Position numbers and translations under genes: made by a program. Source: Nostoc flagelliforme FACHB-838 (lineage in GTDB: Bacteria; Cyanobacteriota; Cyanobacteriia; Cyanobacteriales; Nostocaceae). From it: DNA of 64,000 nucleotides. The DNA lies in contig NZ_JACJSI010000035.1 in assembly GCF_014698065.1 (NCBI RefSeq), positions 1 through 64,000 of the forward strand, given 5' to 3'. Below are positions 8,926-18,154 of the stretch, one piece after another (positions within the stretch are counted from its first letter, which is position 1; every line of letters begins with the position of its first letter). The notes under the pieces are model-generated. The model searched no databases, was not told the DNA's origin, and worked only from the letters and a program-made list of their open reading frames with translations.

Positions 8926-9852
8926 ATGAAAATCCAGAAGATTTTAAATATTTTGACGCTGCTTACAGGCGCGATCGCAGTGACTATTACAAGTCTCTGG
9001 ATCGGGCAGCAGGCTTACTCCTGGCTTCCCCCCCAAGCAGCAGCCGAATCCGTACTAATTGATGATTTGATTAGCTTCTTAGTAACCCTCGGCGCTTTCA
9101 TCTTCTTGGGAGTAACAAGTACTCTGATGTATTCTGTGATCTTCCATCGGGCAGTCAAAGATGACTTTACCGACGGCCCCCCAATTGAAGGTAATATCAC
9201 CTTAGAAGTTGTCTGGACAGCAATTCCAATTCTGTTAGTGTTGTGGATTGCGGGCTACAGCTACCAAGTTTACGAACAAATGGGGATTCAAGGCCCATCG
9301 GAAATAGTTCACCTGCATAATCCATTGGGAATGGAATCGGCTTATGCAGAACCAAAAGATGCGCCAGCTAACGCTTTAGCGGAACCTGTAGAAAAAATCG
9401 ACGTACTAGCTAAACAGTGGGCGTGGGTTTTTCATTACCCAGAAAGAGATATTACCAGTACCGAATTGCATTTACCGAGCGATCGCAGAATACGTTTAGC
9501 GCTGAAATCACAAGACGTTTTGCACGGCTTCTATATACCTGCATTTCGCCTCAAGCAGGATATTATTCCTAACCATGCGATCGACTTTGAATTTACTCCC
9601 ATCCGCGCTGGCAAATACCGATTGACCGATTCCCAATATAGCGGTACATACTTTGCGACGATGCAGGCGAATGTGGTTGTCGAATCTCCTGAAGATTATC
9701 AGCAATGGCTAGCACAAGCTGCAACCCAAAAACCATCCGTAGCAAATAATCAGGCAGCTTCTGAGTATGCTCAAACATCCAATCAATCGGTCCAAACTGG
9801 TTGGGTTACAGTTCCACCTGCTGCACCTCCTCTAGTCAATTCACCTGGTTGA
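8926..9852 (+). CDS. coxB: Alternative terminal oxidase subunit II lacking CuA ligands
   Basis: The 308-residue product has two N-terminal membrane helices and a cupredoxin-like domain facing the lumen or periplasm. The VLHGFYIPAF motif keeps the first histidine (His200), but the usual C-x-E-x-C-x3-H-x2-M CuA motif reads DSQYSGTYFATM: Asp235, Ser239 and Phe243 replace Cys, Cys and His, and only Met246 remains. It therefore cannot hold a CuA centre and probably does not accept electrons from cytochrome c. This matches the alternative respiratory terminal oxidase class (cox3/ARTO), thought to oxidise quinol. An in-frame ATG at 8920 lies inside the heptamer repeat and would add two residues. Confidence 0.9.
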   Translation: MKIQKILNILTLLTGAIAVTITSLWIGQQAYSWLPPQAAAESVLIDDLISFLVTLGAFIFLGVTSTLMYSVIFHRAVKDDFTDGPPIEGNITLEVVWTAIPILLVLWIAGYSYQVYEQMGIQGPSEIVHLHNPLGMESAYAEPKDAPANALAEPVEKIDVLAKQWAWVFHYPERDITSTELHLPSDRRIRLALKSQDVLHGFYIPAFRLKQDIIPNHAIDFEFTPIRAGKYRLTDSQYSGTYFATMQANVVVESPEDYQQWLAQAATQKPSVANNQAASEYAQTSNQSVQTGWVTVPPAAPPLVNSPG

Positions 9853-9865
9853 AAGGAAACTAACC

Positions 9866-11527
9866 ATGACTAATGTTCCTATTGAAGGTATCCTTCTCCC
9901 TGATGAGAAGCATAACCACGAATCTCCAAGTAACTGGAAAGAATACTTCAGCTTTAGTACTGACCACAAGGTAATTGGTATCCAGTATCTCGTTACCTCC
10001 TTCTTCTTCTTTCTCGTCGGCGGTATCTTTGCGATGGTGATGCGGGGAGAACTGATGACACCCGAATCAGATTTAGTCGATCGCACCATCTACAACGGTA
10101 TGTTCACCATGCACGGCACTGTGATGCTGTTTTTGTGGACATTTCCCTCACTCGTTGGTTTTGCCAACTATTTAGTACCCCTGATGATTGGGGCGCGAGA
10201 TATGGCATTTCCCCGCCTCAACGCCGTCGCCTTTTGGATGGTGCCAGTAGTCGGAATTATCATGATGGGTAGCTTCTTTGTCCCTGGTGGCCCAGCCCAA
10301 GCCGGTTGGTGGTCTTATCCGCCAGTCAGTCTTCAGAATCCCACAGGTAACTTGATTAATGGTCAAGTTCTCTGGCTCTTGGCGGTGGCAATATCCGGCG
10401 TATCCTCAATTATGGGGGCAGTGAACTTTGTCACCACAATCGTGAAGATGCGGGCCCCAGGAATGGGCTTCTTCAAAATGCCGTTGTTTGTCTGGGCAGT
10501 ATTTAGCGCCCAAATCATCCAACTATTTGGACTACCTGCATTGACAGCTGGTGCGGTAATGCTGCTACTCGACCTCACAGCAGGCACTGCCTTTTTCGAT
10601 CCCGCCAAGGGTGGTAATCCAGTAATGTTTGAGCATTACTTCTGGTTCTACTCCCACCCCGCCGTTTACGTGATTATTTTGCCCATCTTCGGCATTTTCT
10701 CGGAAATCTTTCCAGTTTATTCACGTAAACCCTTATTTGGTTACAGAGTAGTTGCCGTTTCATCCATTTTGATTGCGATCGTCAGTGGTATTGTTTGGGT
10801 ACACCACATGTACGTCAGTGGTACACCCGGCTGGATGCGGTTGATTTTCATGCTGACGACGATGTTTGTATCTGTCCCCACAGGAATTAAAGTATTTGCT
10901 TGGGTAGCAACTATTTGGGGCGGTAAACTGCGGCTAAATACCCCCATGCTGTTTGCCTTGGGTGCATTAATCATGTTTGTCTTCGCAGGAATCACAGGCA
11001 TCATGCTTTCTTCCGTGCCCGTTGATGTCCACGTTAACAATACCTACTTTGTAGTGGGACACTTCCACTACGTCCTCTACGGCACAGTGACGATGGGCTT
11101 GTATGCTGCCATCTACCACTGGTTCCCCAAAATGACCGGGCGAATGTACTCCGAAAGCTGGGGTAAAATCCACTTCTGGTTAGCCTTCATCGGCACCAAC
11201 CTCAACTTTTTGCCCATGCACCCATTAGGATTGCAAGGGATGTTGCGCCGAGTTGCTTCCTACGCCCCAGAGTACACATCCTGGAATATCATCGCCAGCC
11301 TGGGCGGATTTCTCTTAGGAATGTCCACCTTGCCCTTTATATTCAACATGGTGATTTCTTGGATGCAAGGCGAGAAAGCACCCGCTAACCCTTGGCGAGC
11401 AATCGGACTAGAGTGGTTAGTTTCTTCACCCCCCCCAGTAGAAAACTTTGAAGAAATCCCCATCATCATCTCCGAACCCTACGGCTACGGCAAATCAGAA
11501 CCCTTAACATCCAACCTCCCAGAATAA
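9866..11527 (+). CDS. coxA: Haem-copper oxidase subunit I
   Basis: This 553-residue polytopic protein carries all the metal ligands of a haem-copper oxidase: His83 (TMHGTVML) and His401 for the low-spin haem, His264 with the cross-link Tyr268 (SHPAVY), His313-His314 for CuB, and His399 for the high-spin haem (GHFHYVLYG). It reduces oxygen to water and pumps protons. The ATG at 9866 follows GAAAGGAAA, 13 bp after coxB. Because the partner subunit II lacks CuA, electrons probably arrive from quinol rather than cytochrome c (inference from known ARTO enzymes). Confidence 0.96.
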   Translation: MTNVPIEGILLPDEKHNHESPSNWKEYFSFSTDHKVIGIQYLVTSFFFFLVGGIFAMVMRGELMTPESDLVDRTIYNGMFTMHGTVMLFLWTFPSLVGFANYLVPLMIGARDMAFPRLNAVAFWMVPVVGIIMMGSFFVPGGPAQAGWWSYPPVSLQNPTGNLINGQVLWLLAVAISGVSSIMGAVNFVTTIVKMRAPGMGFFKMPLFVWAVFSAQIIQLFGLPALTAGAVMLLLDLTAGTAFFDPAKGGNPVMFEHYFWFYSHPAVYVIILPIFGIFSEIFPVYSRKPLFGYRVVAVSSILIAIVSGIVWVHHMYVSGTPGWMRLIFMLTTMFVSVPTGIKVFAWVATIWGGKLRLNTPMLFALGALIMFVFAGITGIMLSSVPVDVHVNNTYFVVGHFHYVLYGTVTMGLYAAIYHWFPKMTGRMYSESWGKIHFWLAFIGTNLNFLPMHPLGLQGMLRRVASYAPEYTSWNIIASLGGFLLGMSTLPFIFNMVISWMQGEKAPANPWRAIGLEWLVSSPPPVENFEEIPIIISEPYGYGKSEPLTSNLPE

Positions 11528-11624
11528 ACGCAAACTATCGGGAAGACGCAAAAACCCTCCGCGTCCCTCTGCGCTTCCCTCCGCGTTCCTCTGCGTTTTC
11601 AAATTCCCCCTCAAACCAACAAAA

Positions 11625-12227
11625 ATGGACACCTATATCAATCCCCACGAACTGCACCACACACCCGCAGAACATACCCACGGCGAAGAAGGCAACAAGA
11701 TGTTTGGCTTCATTGTCTTCCTCCTCTCAGAAAGCGTCATTTTCTTAAGTTTTTTCGCCGGATATGCCATCTACAAAACAACAACCCCTAACTGGCTACC
11801 AGCTGGCGTTTCCGGGCTAGAAGTAAAAGAACCGACAATCAACACGATAATTCTTGTCGCTAGTAGTTTTGTGATTTACTTAGCAGAACGTGCCCTTCAA
11901 CGCCATGACTTAGTAAAATTTCGCCTGTTTCTCTTGACAACAATGGCGATGGGAACTTACTTTTTGGTTGGGCAAGCGATTGAATGGAACGGCCTCGATT
12001 TTGGCTTCACCACAGGGGTATTTGGCGGAACATTTTACCTGCTAACAGGTTTCCACGGTTTGCACGTTTTCACTGGTATTCTGTTGCAGTCAATAATTTT
12101 GGTACGTTCTTTCATTCCTGGCAACTACGACACAGGCCACTTCGGCGTGAACGCGACTTCATTGTTCTGGCACTTCGTCGATGTTATTTGGATTATTTTG
12201 TTTATCCTAATCTACGTTTGGCAATAA
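11625..12227 (+). CDS. coxC: Haem-copper oxidase subunit III
   Basis: The 200-residue product has five membrane segments of the subunit III family, beginning with a His-rich cytoplasmic tail (HELHHTPAEHTHGEE) and containing FLLSESVIFLSFFAGY, TGFHGLHVFTG and the closing WHFVDVIWIILF motif. It supports proton uptake and stability of subunit I. The 97 bp between coxA and coxC contain the imperfect direct repeat CCGCGTCCCTCTGCG / CCGCGTTCCTCTGCG, common intergenic filler in this group. Two strong hairpins follow the stop codon. Confidence 0.95.
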   Translation: MDTYINPHELHHTPAEHTHGEEGNKMFGFIVFLLSESVIFLSFFAGYAIYKTTTPNWLPAGVSGLEVKEPTINTIILVASSFVIYLAERALQRHDLVKFRLFLLTTMAMGTYFLVGQAIEWNGLDFGFTTGVFGGTFYLLTGFHGLHVFTGILLQSIILVRSFIPGNYDTGHFGVNATSLFWHFVDVIWIILFILIYVWQ

Positions 12228-12243
12228 AGATTGATGGGAAGAA

Positions 12244-12308
12244 AACCCAGATAATTTATCTGGGTTGGTGTATGGGGCATTATTGATTACTTTTATGCCC
12301 CATACACC
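12244..12308 (+). terminator. Two consecutive hairpins closing the oxidase operon
   Basis: The first is a perfect inverted repeat, AACCCAGATAA and TTATCTGGGTT, around one base (12244-12266). The second has perfect 14-bp arms, GGTGTATGGGGCAT (12267-12280) and ATGCCCCATACACC (12295-12308), with a 14-nt loop. Neither has a long T tail, so they may protect the 3' end of the transcript or act in both directions between the convergent coxC and nuclease-like genes. The second arm pair may also be an interspersed palindrome. Confidence 0.55.
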
Positions 12309-12340
12309 ATTCACTGTAATAACTATAATTAGGTCTTGGC

Positions 12341-12937
12341 TCAACTTTTCAAATTAACCTTTCCCTCAAACTTTGACACATCTTGATGAGATAGAAACTT
12401 TTCAGTACTGTGATAACTCCTTCGCCATTGTTCGAGCTTATCTATAGATATTGATTTAGATGTGACATTCACACCATTTCCTCGCCAAGCAACTTCTGAA
12501 TCTGTTGTGAAAACCCCGCACTCTAATTGATCTAGCCTCATATTCCAATATTCGCTAAATCGACCTTTTAAAGTAATAACTTGCTCAAATACCTTGTTTC
12601 TATGTTTATTTCTTCTTTTTCGTTCTGTTGCTCCAGTTGCTTCTGTATCAATAAACTTAGTTTCAATTAAAAACAAGCTACCTTTAAAGGTCAAGAAGAC
12701 AAAATCACACTTCCCTAAATCTGTATAATCTGAAATTGGAGACTTTTCAAATAGCAGCAATTCAGCGCAGGAGGGAAACAATTCTTTAATATTCAGAAAT
12801 AAATAAGCTTGCAATAGAAGTTCCTTATCATAAGGAAACAATATTACTCCTTCAAAAAATTTTTGAATGTCCTCGTGAGTTTGGGGTTGAATTCTTTTAC
12901 AGTATGAGACAAATTTATGTAGCTCGTTTACAATCAT
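12341..12937 (-). CDS. Hypothetical protein with a PD-(D/E)XK-like nuclease motif
   Basis: The 198-residue product is not recognised as a named family. It contains GKCDFVFLTFKGSLFLIETKFID (residues about 75-97), which has the spacing of a PD-(D/E)XK metal-dependent nuclease core: Asp78, then Glu92-Thr-Lys94 on a hydrophobic strand. A basic stretch (ERKRRNKHRNK, about 105-115) follows and could contact DNA. AAGGAG precedes the start; a TTG three bases upstream of the chosen ATG (12940) has better spacing. It lies downstream of dnaE-C on the same strand and convergent with coxC. A solitary restriction-like or repair nuclease is possible. Confidence 0.65.
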   Translation of the reverse strand: MIVNELHKFVSYCKRIQPQTHEDIQKFFEGVILFPYDKELLLQAYLFLNIKELFPSCAELLLFEKSPISDYTDLGKCDFVFLTFKGSLFLIETKFIDTEATGATERKRRNKHRNKVFEQVITLKGRFSEYWNMRLDQLECGVFTTDSEVAWRGNGVNVTSKSISIDKLEQWRRSYHSTEKFLSHQDVSKFEGKVNLKS

Positions 12938-13139
12938 CAAGTTTTAACTCCTTCCCCCGGTCGCAGCCTTAAGGGTCTTAGCATAAAAAGATACCACTCC
13001 CTCAAGGAAATCATCATCCGCATAAGTAACTAAAAAAACGATAAAAGTCCCAAGTACTTAAGGCGATTTACTGTTGACAGTTCAATAAAACTAATTTTTA
13101 AGCTGCTTTTCAGTATTGGTGGATTTTTCACTCCTGGCC

Positions 13140-14492
13140 TCAGCTACCAATCAGCGATTTTATATGAGCAGGAAAACTAGCGTTTTGCAAAGCTTGAACG
13201 GTTATCCTAGAATCTTGTACGCAAAATTGCCAACCTAAGCGAACAAGCTTACGAGAAGTTTCAGTTTGAATAATTCCAATCACTGGCATTCTCGCCTTTT
13301 CTTTGTCTACTGAGTGGTCTTGCAAAATTGTTTTTAAGCGATGTAATTCTTCGATATTACCTGCTTGTTGGGGATTTAACTCGACCATCACCATTTGTAC
13401 TGTTTCCACTGGTTCTGCATCTTCAAGAATAAATTGAGTTTGCTCGTCTCGTCGATCTACTTTTCCCCAAATAATCAATCTAGTATCAACTTGGAGTAGT
13501 GTACTAATGCGTTCATAAGTTTTTGGAAAAACTACAGCTTCTGATTGTGTAGTTAGGTCTTCTATTTGCAGAATTGCCATCTGATCGCCTTTTTTCGTCA
13601 CCACCTTTTTGACGTTATTTAACATCACAACTGCACAAAGCCTTGTATCTTCCCTTTGTTCTCCCAGTTGTGAAAGGTTAATTGGAGTCAAAAGTGGTGC
13701 TATTTGCCGTAAGGATTTCAGTGGATGATCTGATACATAAAAGCCTAGTAATTCTTTTTCCATCTGCAACTTTTTCTGTGGGGGTAAATCTGTCACAGGT
13801 TTAGATTTAGGAGCAGTTTCAAAAGCGTTATTTGCTCTTTTATTCTGAGTCGAAGAAAATCCGTCGCCCAACAAATCAAATAGATTCCCTTGACCACTGG
13901 CTCTGTCTTTAGCGCGAGATTGTGCCCAATCATACACTAATTCTGAGTCGTTAATTAACTGTTGACGGTTGGGTTCAATTTTGTCAAAGGCTCCACAGTA
14001 AATCAGCGACTCCAGAGTTCGGCGGTTAACAGCACGTAAATCCACCCGATCGCAAAAATCAGCGAGGGATTTAAACTCTCCTGTATCATTTCTCGCTTCC
14101 AAAATACAAGCGATCGCATTTTGTCCCACGTTACGCACCGCCGAAAATCCAAACAGAATCTTTCCTGCCGTCGGTGTAAAGTCAACACCAGAACGATTAA
14201 TGTCTGGCGGATCTATGGAAATCCCCATATTTGTACAGTTAGTAATATATCTCTGTACCTTATCGGTATCACCACTGTTAGCCGTTAACAGTGCCGCCAT
14301 ATATTCCAATGGGTAATTAGCTTTTAAATATGCTGTTTGATAAGTTACATAACCATAGGCAGTGGAATGGGATTTATTGAAACAATTGGAAGCTATCAAG
14401 CCATTTTTAATCGCAAAATTATGGTCACGCTCAACCCCAATGTCATAAACATTTTGTTTGCCTAAATATTTGCGTGTGGCTATTTTGATCAT
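13140..14492 (-). CDS. dnaE: DNA polymerase III alpha subunit, C-terminal half, with split intein C fragment
   Basis: The 450-residue product begins with a C-intein of 36 residues (MIKIATRKYLGKQNVYDIGV... ending in ASN) immediately followed by the C-extein CFNKSHSTAYGY. Asn36 and Cys37 are the cyclising Asn and the +1 nucleophile. The extein (37-450) is the C-terminal part of the replicative polymerase alpha subunit, including the OB-fold region near DTRLCAVVMLNNVKKVVTKKGD. In cyanobacteria the other half, DnaE-N with the N-intein, is encoded elsewhere and the two are joined by protein trans-splicing. The N half is not in this window. The intein fragment differs from the one I recall for N. 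punctiforme at only about two residues (Ile27, Leu32). Confidence 0.96.
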   Translation of the reverse strand: MIKIATRKYLGKQNVYDIGVERDHNFAIKNGLIASNCFNKSHSTAYGYVTYQTAYLKANYPLEYMAALLTANSGDTDKVQRYITNCTNMGISIDPPDINRSGVDFTPTAGKILFGFSAVRNVGQNAIACILEARNDTGEFKSLADFCDRVDLRAVNRRTLESLIYCGAFDKIEPNRQQLINDSELVYDWAQSRAKDRASGQGNLFDLLGDGFSSTQNKRANNAFETAPKSKPVTDLPPQKKLQMEKELLGFYVSDHPLKSLRQIAPLLTPINLSQLGEQREDTRLCAVVMLNNVKKVVTKKGDQMAILQIEDLTTQSEAVVFPKTYERISTLLQVDTRLIIWGKVDRRDEQTQFILEDAEPVETVQMVMVELNPQQAGNIEELHRLKTILQDHSVDKEKARMPVIGIIQTETSRKLVRLGWQFCVQDSRITVQALQNASFPAHIKSLIGS

Positions 14493-14901
14493 CCTACCCT
14501 ACCCCTGAAAAAATTTTTGCAAAATTAATTAATTGATAAAATTATGAACCTTGTAGTATTGATAGCCCTTAGAATATAGAATTATATCACTAGAAAACAC
14601 TGCTATACTCTTACAGAAAGTAGTAAATATATATCAATGTATATCAAAACTTTAGTAAACTCTTCAACGGATGGTTGATAGCTATATATTTGCTGTTTTT
14701 AAAACATATTAAACACGTTTCAATAGATATTAATTTGCTTAGATTCAGATGTGCCGGGAGTAGGGGATAAGGAAGTAGGGCAGACAGGGGAAGATAAGGG
14801 TGATGAGGGGCACAAGGAGAATAACCAATGCCCAATACCCTATACCCAATTTCGGCCAATATGTACTAAAATCAATGACTTGAGTCACAAAGAGAGCAAT
14901 C
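14493..14901. other. Divergent intergenic region between dnaE-C and gatA
   Basis: About 410 bp. The dnaE-C side is AT-rich and presumably contains its promoter. The gatA side is G-rich filler on the plus strand (AGGGGATAAGGAAGTAGGG-like), then a short CCAATACCC-type repeat at about 14825-14855. No RNA gene or riboswitch is recognised. Confidence 0.4.
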
Positions 14902-16362
14902 ATGGCATCCATCCGCGAGTTGCACCAACAACTGGTTAAAAAAGAACGTTCTGCTGTTGAAATTACCCAAGAAGCTTTAGAGCGTATTCAAGCATTAGAG
15001 CCGAAATTGCACAGCTTTTTATGTGTGACGGCAGAACGAGCATTAGAGCAGGCGGGTGCTGTGGATGCCAAAATTGCTGCGGGAGAAGAAATTGGCCTGT
15101 TAGCAGGGATTCCTGTGGGTATCAAGGACAATTTATGCACCAAGGGAGTTCCCACAACCTGTGCCTCCCGGATTTTGGAAAACTTCGTGCCGCCTTATGA
15201 ATCAACAGCGACACAAAAACTGGCAGATGTTGGGGCGGTCATGGTAGGCAAAACCAACTTGGATGAGTTTGCAATGGGTAGTTCTACAGAAAACTCTGCC
15301 TACCAAGTCACGGCTAATCCTTGGGATTTGTCACGAGTTCCGGGTGGTTCTTCGGGGGGTTCTGCGGCGGCGGTGGCGGCTCAAGAATGTGTAGTTGCTC
15401 TCGGTTCTGATACTGGCGGTTCGATTCGCCAACCTGCATCTTTCTGCGGTGTTGTGGGAATGAAACCAACTTATGGTCTGGTTTCTCGTTATGGTTTGGT
15501 GGCTTACGCTTCGTCTTTGGATCAAATTGGGCCATTTGGAAACACAGTAGAAGATGCCGCAATATTATTGAGTGCGATCGCAGGTTACGATCCTAAAGAC
15601 TCTACCAGCTTGAAAGTTCCCATTCCCAACTATGCTGCTAGCTTAAAACCAGACTTCAAACCCAGAGGTCAGCTAAAAATTGGTATCATTAAAGAAACTT
15701 TTGGTGAAGGTTTAGACTCTGTAGTGGAACAAGCTGTTACTAAAGCAGTAGATCAACTACAAAGTTTGGGAGCAGAAATTCATATAATTTCCTGTCCCCG
15801 GTTTCGCTATGGCTTACCCACCTATTACATCATCGCCCCATCAGAAGCATCAGCAAACCTGGCTCGTTACGATGGCGTTAAATATGGCTATCGCGCTCCT
15901 GATGCAGATAATCTGTTATCGATGTACACTCGTACCCGTGCGGCTGGTTTTGGTACAGAAGTCAAGCGCCGAATTATGATTGGCACTTACGCTCTTTCGG
16001 CTGGCTATTATGACGCTTACTATCTAAAAGCGCAAAAAGTCCGTACTTTAATTAAGCAAGACTTTGAAAAGGCTTTTAGCGCGGTTGATGTGTTGGTTTG
16101 TCCCACATCTCCCACTACAGCATTCAAAGCAGGGGAAAAAACTACTGACCCCTTGAGTATGTATTTAACCGACTTGATGACTATTCCTGTAAATCTTGCT
16201 GGTTTACCTAGTTTAAGTTTGCCATGTGGTTTTGACGATCAGGGGCTACCGATAGGATTACAGCTAATTGGCAATGTGCTGCGAGAAGACCTACTGTTTC
16301 AGGTAGCTTATGCTTATGAGCAATCCACTAGTTGGCATCTGCATAAACCGAAAATATCTTGA
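14902..16362 (+). CDS. gatA: Glutamyl-tRNA(Gln) amidotransferase subunit A
   Basis: This 486-residue amidase-family protein carries the Ser-cisSer-Lys triad of GatA: Lys75 (GIPVGIKDN), Ser150 in [12 protein letters not shown] and Ser174 in [12 protein letters not shown]. With GatB and GatC (not in this window) it releases ammonia from glutamine to convert Glu-tRNA(Gln) to Gln-tRNA(Gln), needed where no GlnRS exists, as in cyanobacteria. Length and motif spacing match bacterial GatA. It starts at an ATG and is convergent with the next gene. Confidence 0.97.
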   Translation: MASIRELHQQLVKKERSAVEITQEALERIQALEPKLHSFLCVTAERALEQAGAVDAKIAAGEEIGLLAGIPVGIKDNLCTKGVPTTCASRILENFVPPYESTATQKLADVGAVMVGKTNLDEFAMGSSTENSAYQVTANPWDLSRVPGGSSGGSAAAVAAQECVVALGSDTGGSIRQPASFCGVVGMKPTYGLVSRYGLVAYASSLDQIGPFGNTVEDAAILLSAIAGYDPKDSTSLKVPIPNYAASLKPDFKPRGQLKIGIIKETFGEGLDSVVEQAVTKAVDQLQSLGAEIHIISCPRFRYGLPTYYIIAPSEASANLARYDGVKYGYRAPDADNLLSMYTRTRAAGFGTEVKRRIMIGTYALSAGYYDAYYLKAQKVRTLIKQDFEKAFSAVDVLVCPTSPTTAFKAGEKTTDPLSMYLTDLMTIPVNLAGLPSLSLPCGFDDQGLPIGLQLIGNVLREDLLFQVAYAYEQSTSWHLHKPKIS

Positions 16363-16414
16363 AATTTGTCATTTGTCATTGATTCTGCTTCTACCACTCC
16401 CTACTCCCTTTTGG

Positions 16415-16879
16415 TCATTTGTTAGCCTGATTACTGACTATTGACTGTTGATTATTGTTTTCTGGAGTCACCGATTGAGATATAAGTTGTGGATTCAGTG
16501 TATGAAGAAGACCAGCAGATGCAGCAACTAATAATAAAATATAGGTCAGAACAAGAGGAATATATGAATTTCCCTTGTTGTCTAAGTTCTTATGAGCATT
16601 TTTGGAGTCTTGAGGGACAACATTGGTTATAAGGCTGTATGATAAAGCATTTCCATCCAGCCCTAATGCATCTCCATAACGACGGATGAATCCTTGCAGA
16701 AAAATAAGCTCAGGCAATTCTTCAAATCCTTCTGCTTCTAAAGCTTGCAAAACACCTGCTCTAATCAATGTTTGAGCAGCTATTTCTTCTATGGAGATAG
16801 ATTTTTCTTGTCTTACTTGTCGTAAGTGTGTGGTTATTTTTTTTAATTGCTCTACTTGAGCTTCGTTTAAGAGCGTCAC
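16415..16879 (-). CDS. RodZ-like HTH membrane protein, short form
   Basis: The 154-residue product has an N-terminal helix-turn-helix of the HTH_25/RodZ type (about 12-85, with IEEIAAQTLIRAGVLQALE and FLQGFIRRYGDALGL), a linker and one membrane helix (about 106-124). It then stops after a short Asn/Gln-rich tail, without the extracytoplasmic domain of classical RodZ. RodZ links MreB to the membrane for cell shape; this short form may anchor a cytoskeletal or regulatory complex (inference). The start is a GTG at 16879 with a strong GAGGAG ribosome site seven bases upstream. Confidence 0.8.
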   Translation of the reverse strand: MTLLNEAQVEQLKKITTHLRQVRQEKSISIEEIAAQTLIRAGVLQALEAEGFEELPELIFLQGFIRRYGDALGLDGNALSYSLITNVVPQDSKNAHKNLDNKGNSYIPLVLTYILLLVAASAGLLHTLNPQLISQSVTPENNNQQSIVSNQANK

Positions 16880-17073
16880 AGTCTTCTCCTCTATAGGCTA
16901 ATTCTACTATTCATTCATAGGCTGAAATGTGCATACGTAAATTTACTGAATATTTGATTTTTGGATAAAATTTTTTGTTCATGGCTTAATCCTGCATTTT
17001 AAAATGCTAAGGCGGCTTAAGCTAAGTATTTTTTTTGTTAGAATACATACCTTGAAAATCAAAAAAATTGGGT

Positions 17074-17982
17074 ATGAAAATTAACAGGTTGCAATTTCTA
17101 ATACAAGTATTTTCCCGACGGCTACTCTGGGCTGGGATAATTGCAGCGATCGCTTATAGTGCAATCTGTCTATTTCTTTTTATTAAGCAACCTCGATTCA
17201 TTTTCGTTCCCTCTGCTGTTATTGAAAAGACACCAGAGTTTTTTAATCTCCCTTATGAAGAGGTGTGGTTAGCTGTACCAGTTAAAACAGGCAAGGTAGA
17301 ACGCATCCACGGTTGGTGGATAAAAGCCAAGAAACCCAATGCTAAAGTGTTGCTATACTTGCACGGTAATGGTATCAATATCGGCGCAAATATAACTCAT
17401 GCCAATCGGTTTCATCAACTAGGATTTTCCGTGTTGCTGATTGATTACCGGGGTTATGGTCGCAGTGAAGGCAGCTTTCCCAATGAAAAGCGGGTTTATG
17501 AAGATGCAGTTACAGCTTGGAATTATTTGGTACAGCAACAAGAGATTCCACCCAACCAAATTTTTATTTATGGTCATTCTTTAGGAGGTGCGATCGCCAT
17601 TGATTTGGCTGTGAAACACCCACAAGCCGCCGGTTTAATCGTGGAAAGCTCCTTTACTTCCATCCGCGATTTAATCACTTATCGAAATATGTTTTGGATG
17701 TTTCCTGTGGATTTAATCTTGACACAGCGCTTTGAATCCATTAAAAAATTGCCAAATTTAAAAATGCCAGTTTTATTCATTCATGGCGCTGTTGATTGGA
17801 CTGTACCCTCTTTCATGAGCGAAAAAATGTATGCCGTTGCTCCCGAACCAAAACAACTATTCTTGGTTACAGAAGCAGATCATAACAACACCGCAGTAGT
17901 TGGCGGTTCACAATATTTGCAACGGATAGAGTCTTTTGTCCAACAAGCGCAGACTCGTAGCTATTTGAACAGCCTCGACTAG
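17074..17982 (+). CDS. Alpha/beta hydrolase with N-terminal membrane anchor
   Basis: From the ATG at 17074 the product has 302 residues (a TTG at 17068 is an alternative). One membrane helix (about 15-38) precedes an alpha/beta hydrolase domain of the BAAT/Bem46 type: oxyanion strand LLYLHGNGINIG, nucleophile Ser in GHSLGG, Asp in HGAVDWTVP and a terminal His in EADHNN. The substrate cannot be told from sequence; esterases, lipases and peptidases share this layout. It has its own AT-rich upstream region and no obvious operon partner. Confidence 0.85.
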   Translation: MKINRLQFLIQVFSRRLLWAGIIAAIAYSAICLFLFIKQPRFIFVPSAVIEKTPEFFNLPYEEVWLAVPVKTGKVERIHGWWIKAKKPNAKVLLYLHGNGINIGANITHANRFHQLGFSVLLIDYRGYGRSEGSFPNEKRVYEDAVTAWNYLVQQQEIPPNQIFIYGHSLGGAIAIDLAVKHPQAAGLIVESSFTSIRDLITYRNMFWMFPVDLILTQRFESIKKLPNLKMPVLFIHGAVDWTVPSFMSEKMYAVAPEPKQLFLVTEADHNNTAVVGGSQYLQRIESFVQQAQTRSYLNSLD

Positions 17983-18154
17983 TCGTCTATCAAGCCAACA
18001 ATGCTTAAGTAAACCAAGTATTAAAATCTTTCTCTCTGTGTTCTCTGTGTCTCTGTGGTTCGTTATTTAACCTAGCAAAGTTAGCGTGGCGATCGCACAG
18101 CCGCCGTAGGCAGCGCAGCTGCTTACGTCACAAATCTTCATCCAAATTGTATTC

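Noticed and set aside
10741..11040. Long antisense frames inside coxA
   Set aside because: They are opposite a perfectly conserved oxidase gene and have no start signals or family similarity.
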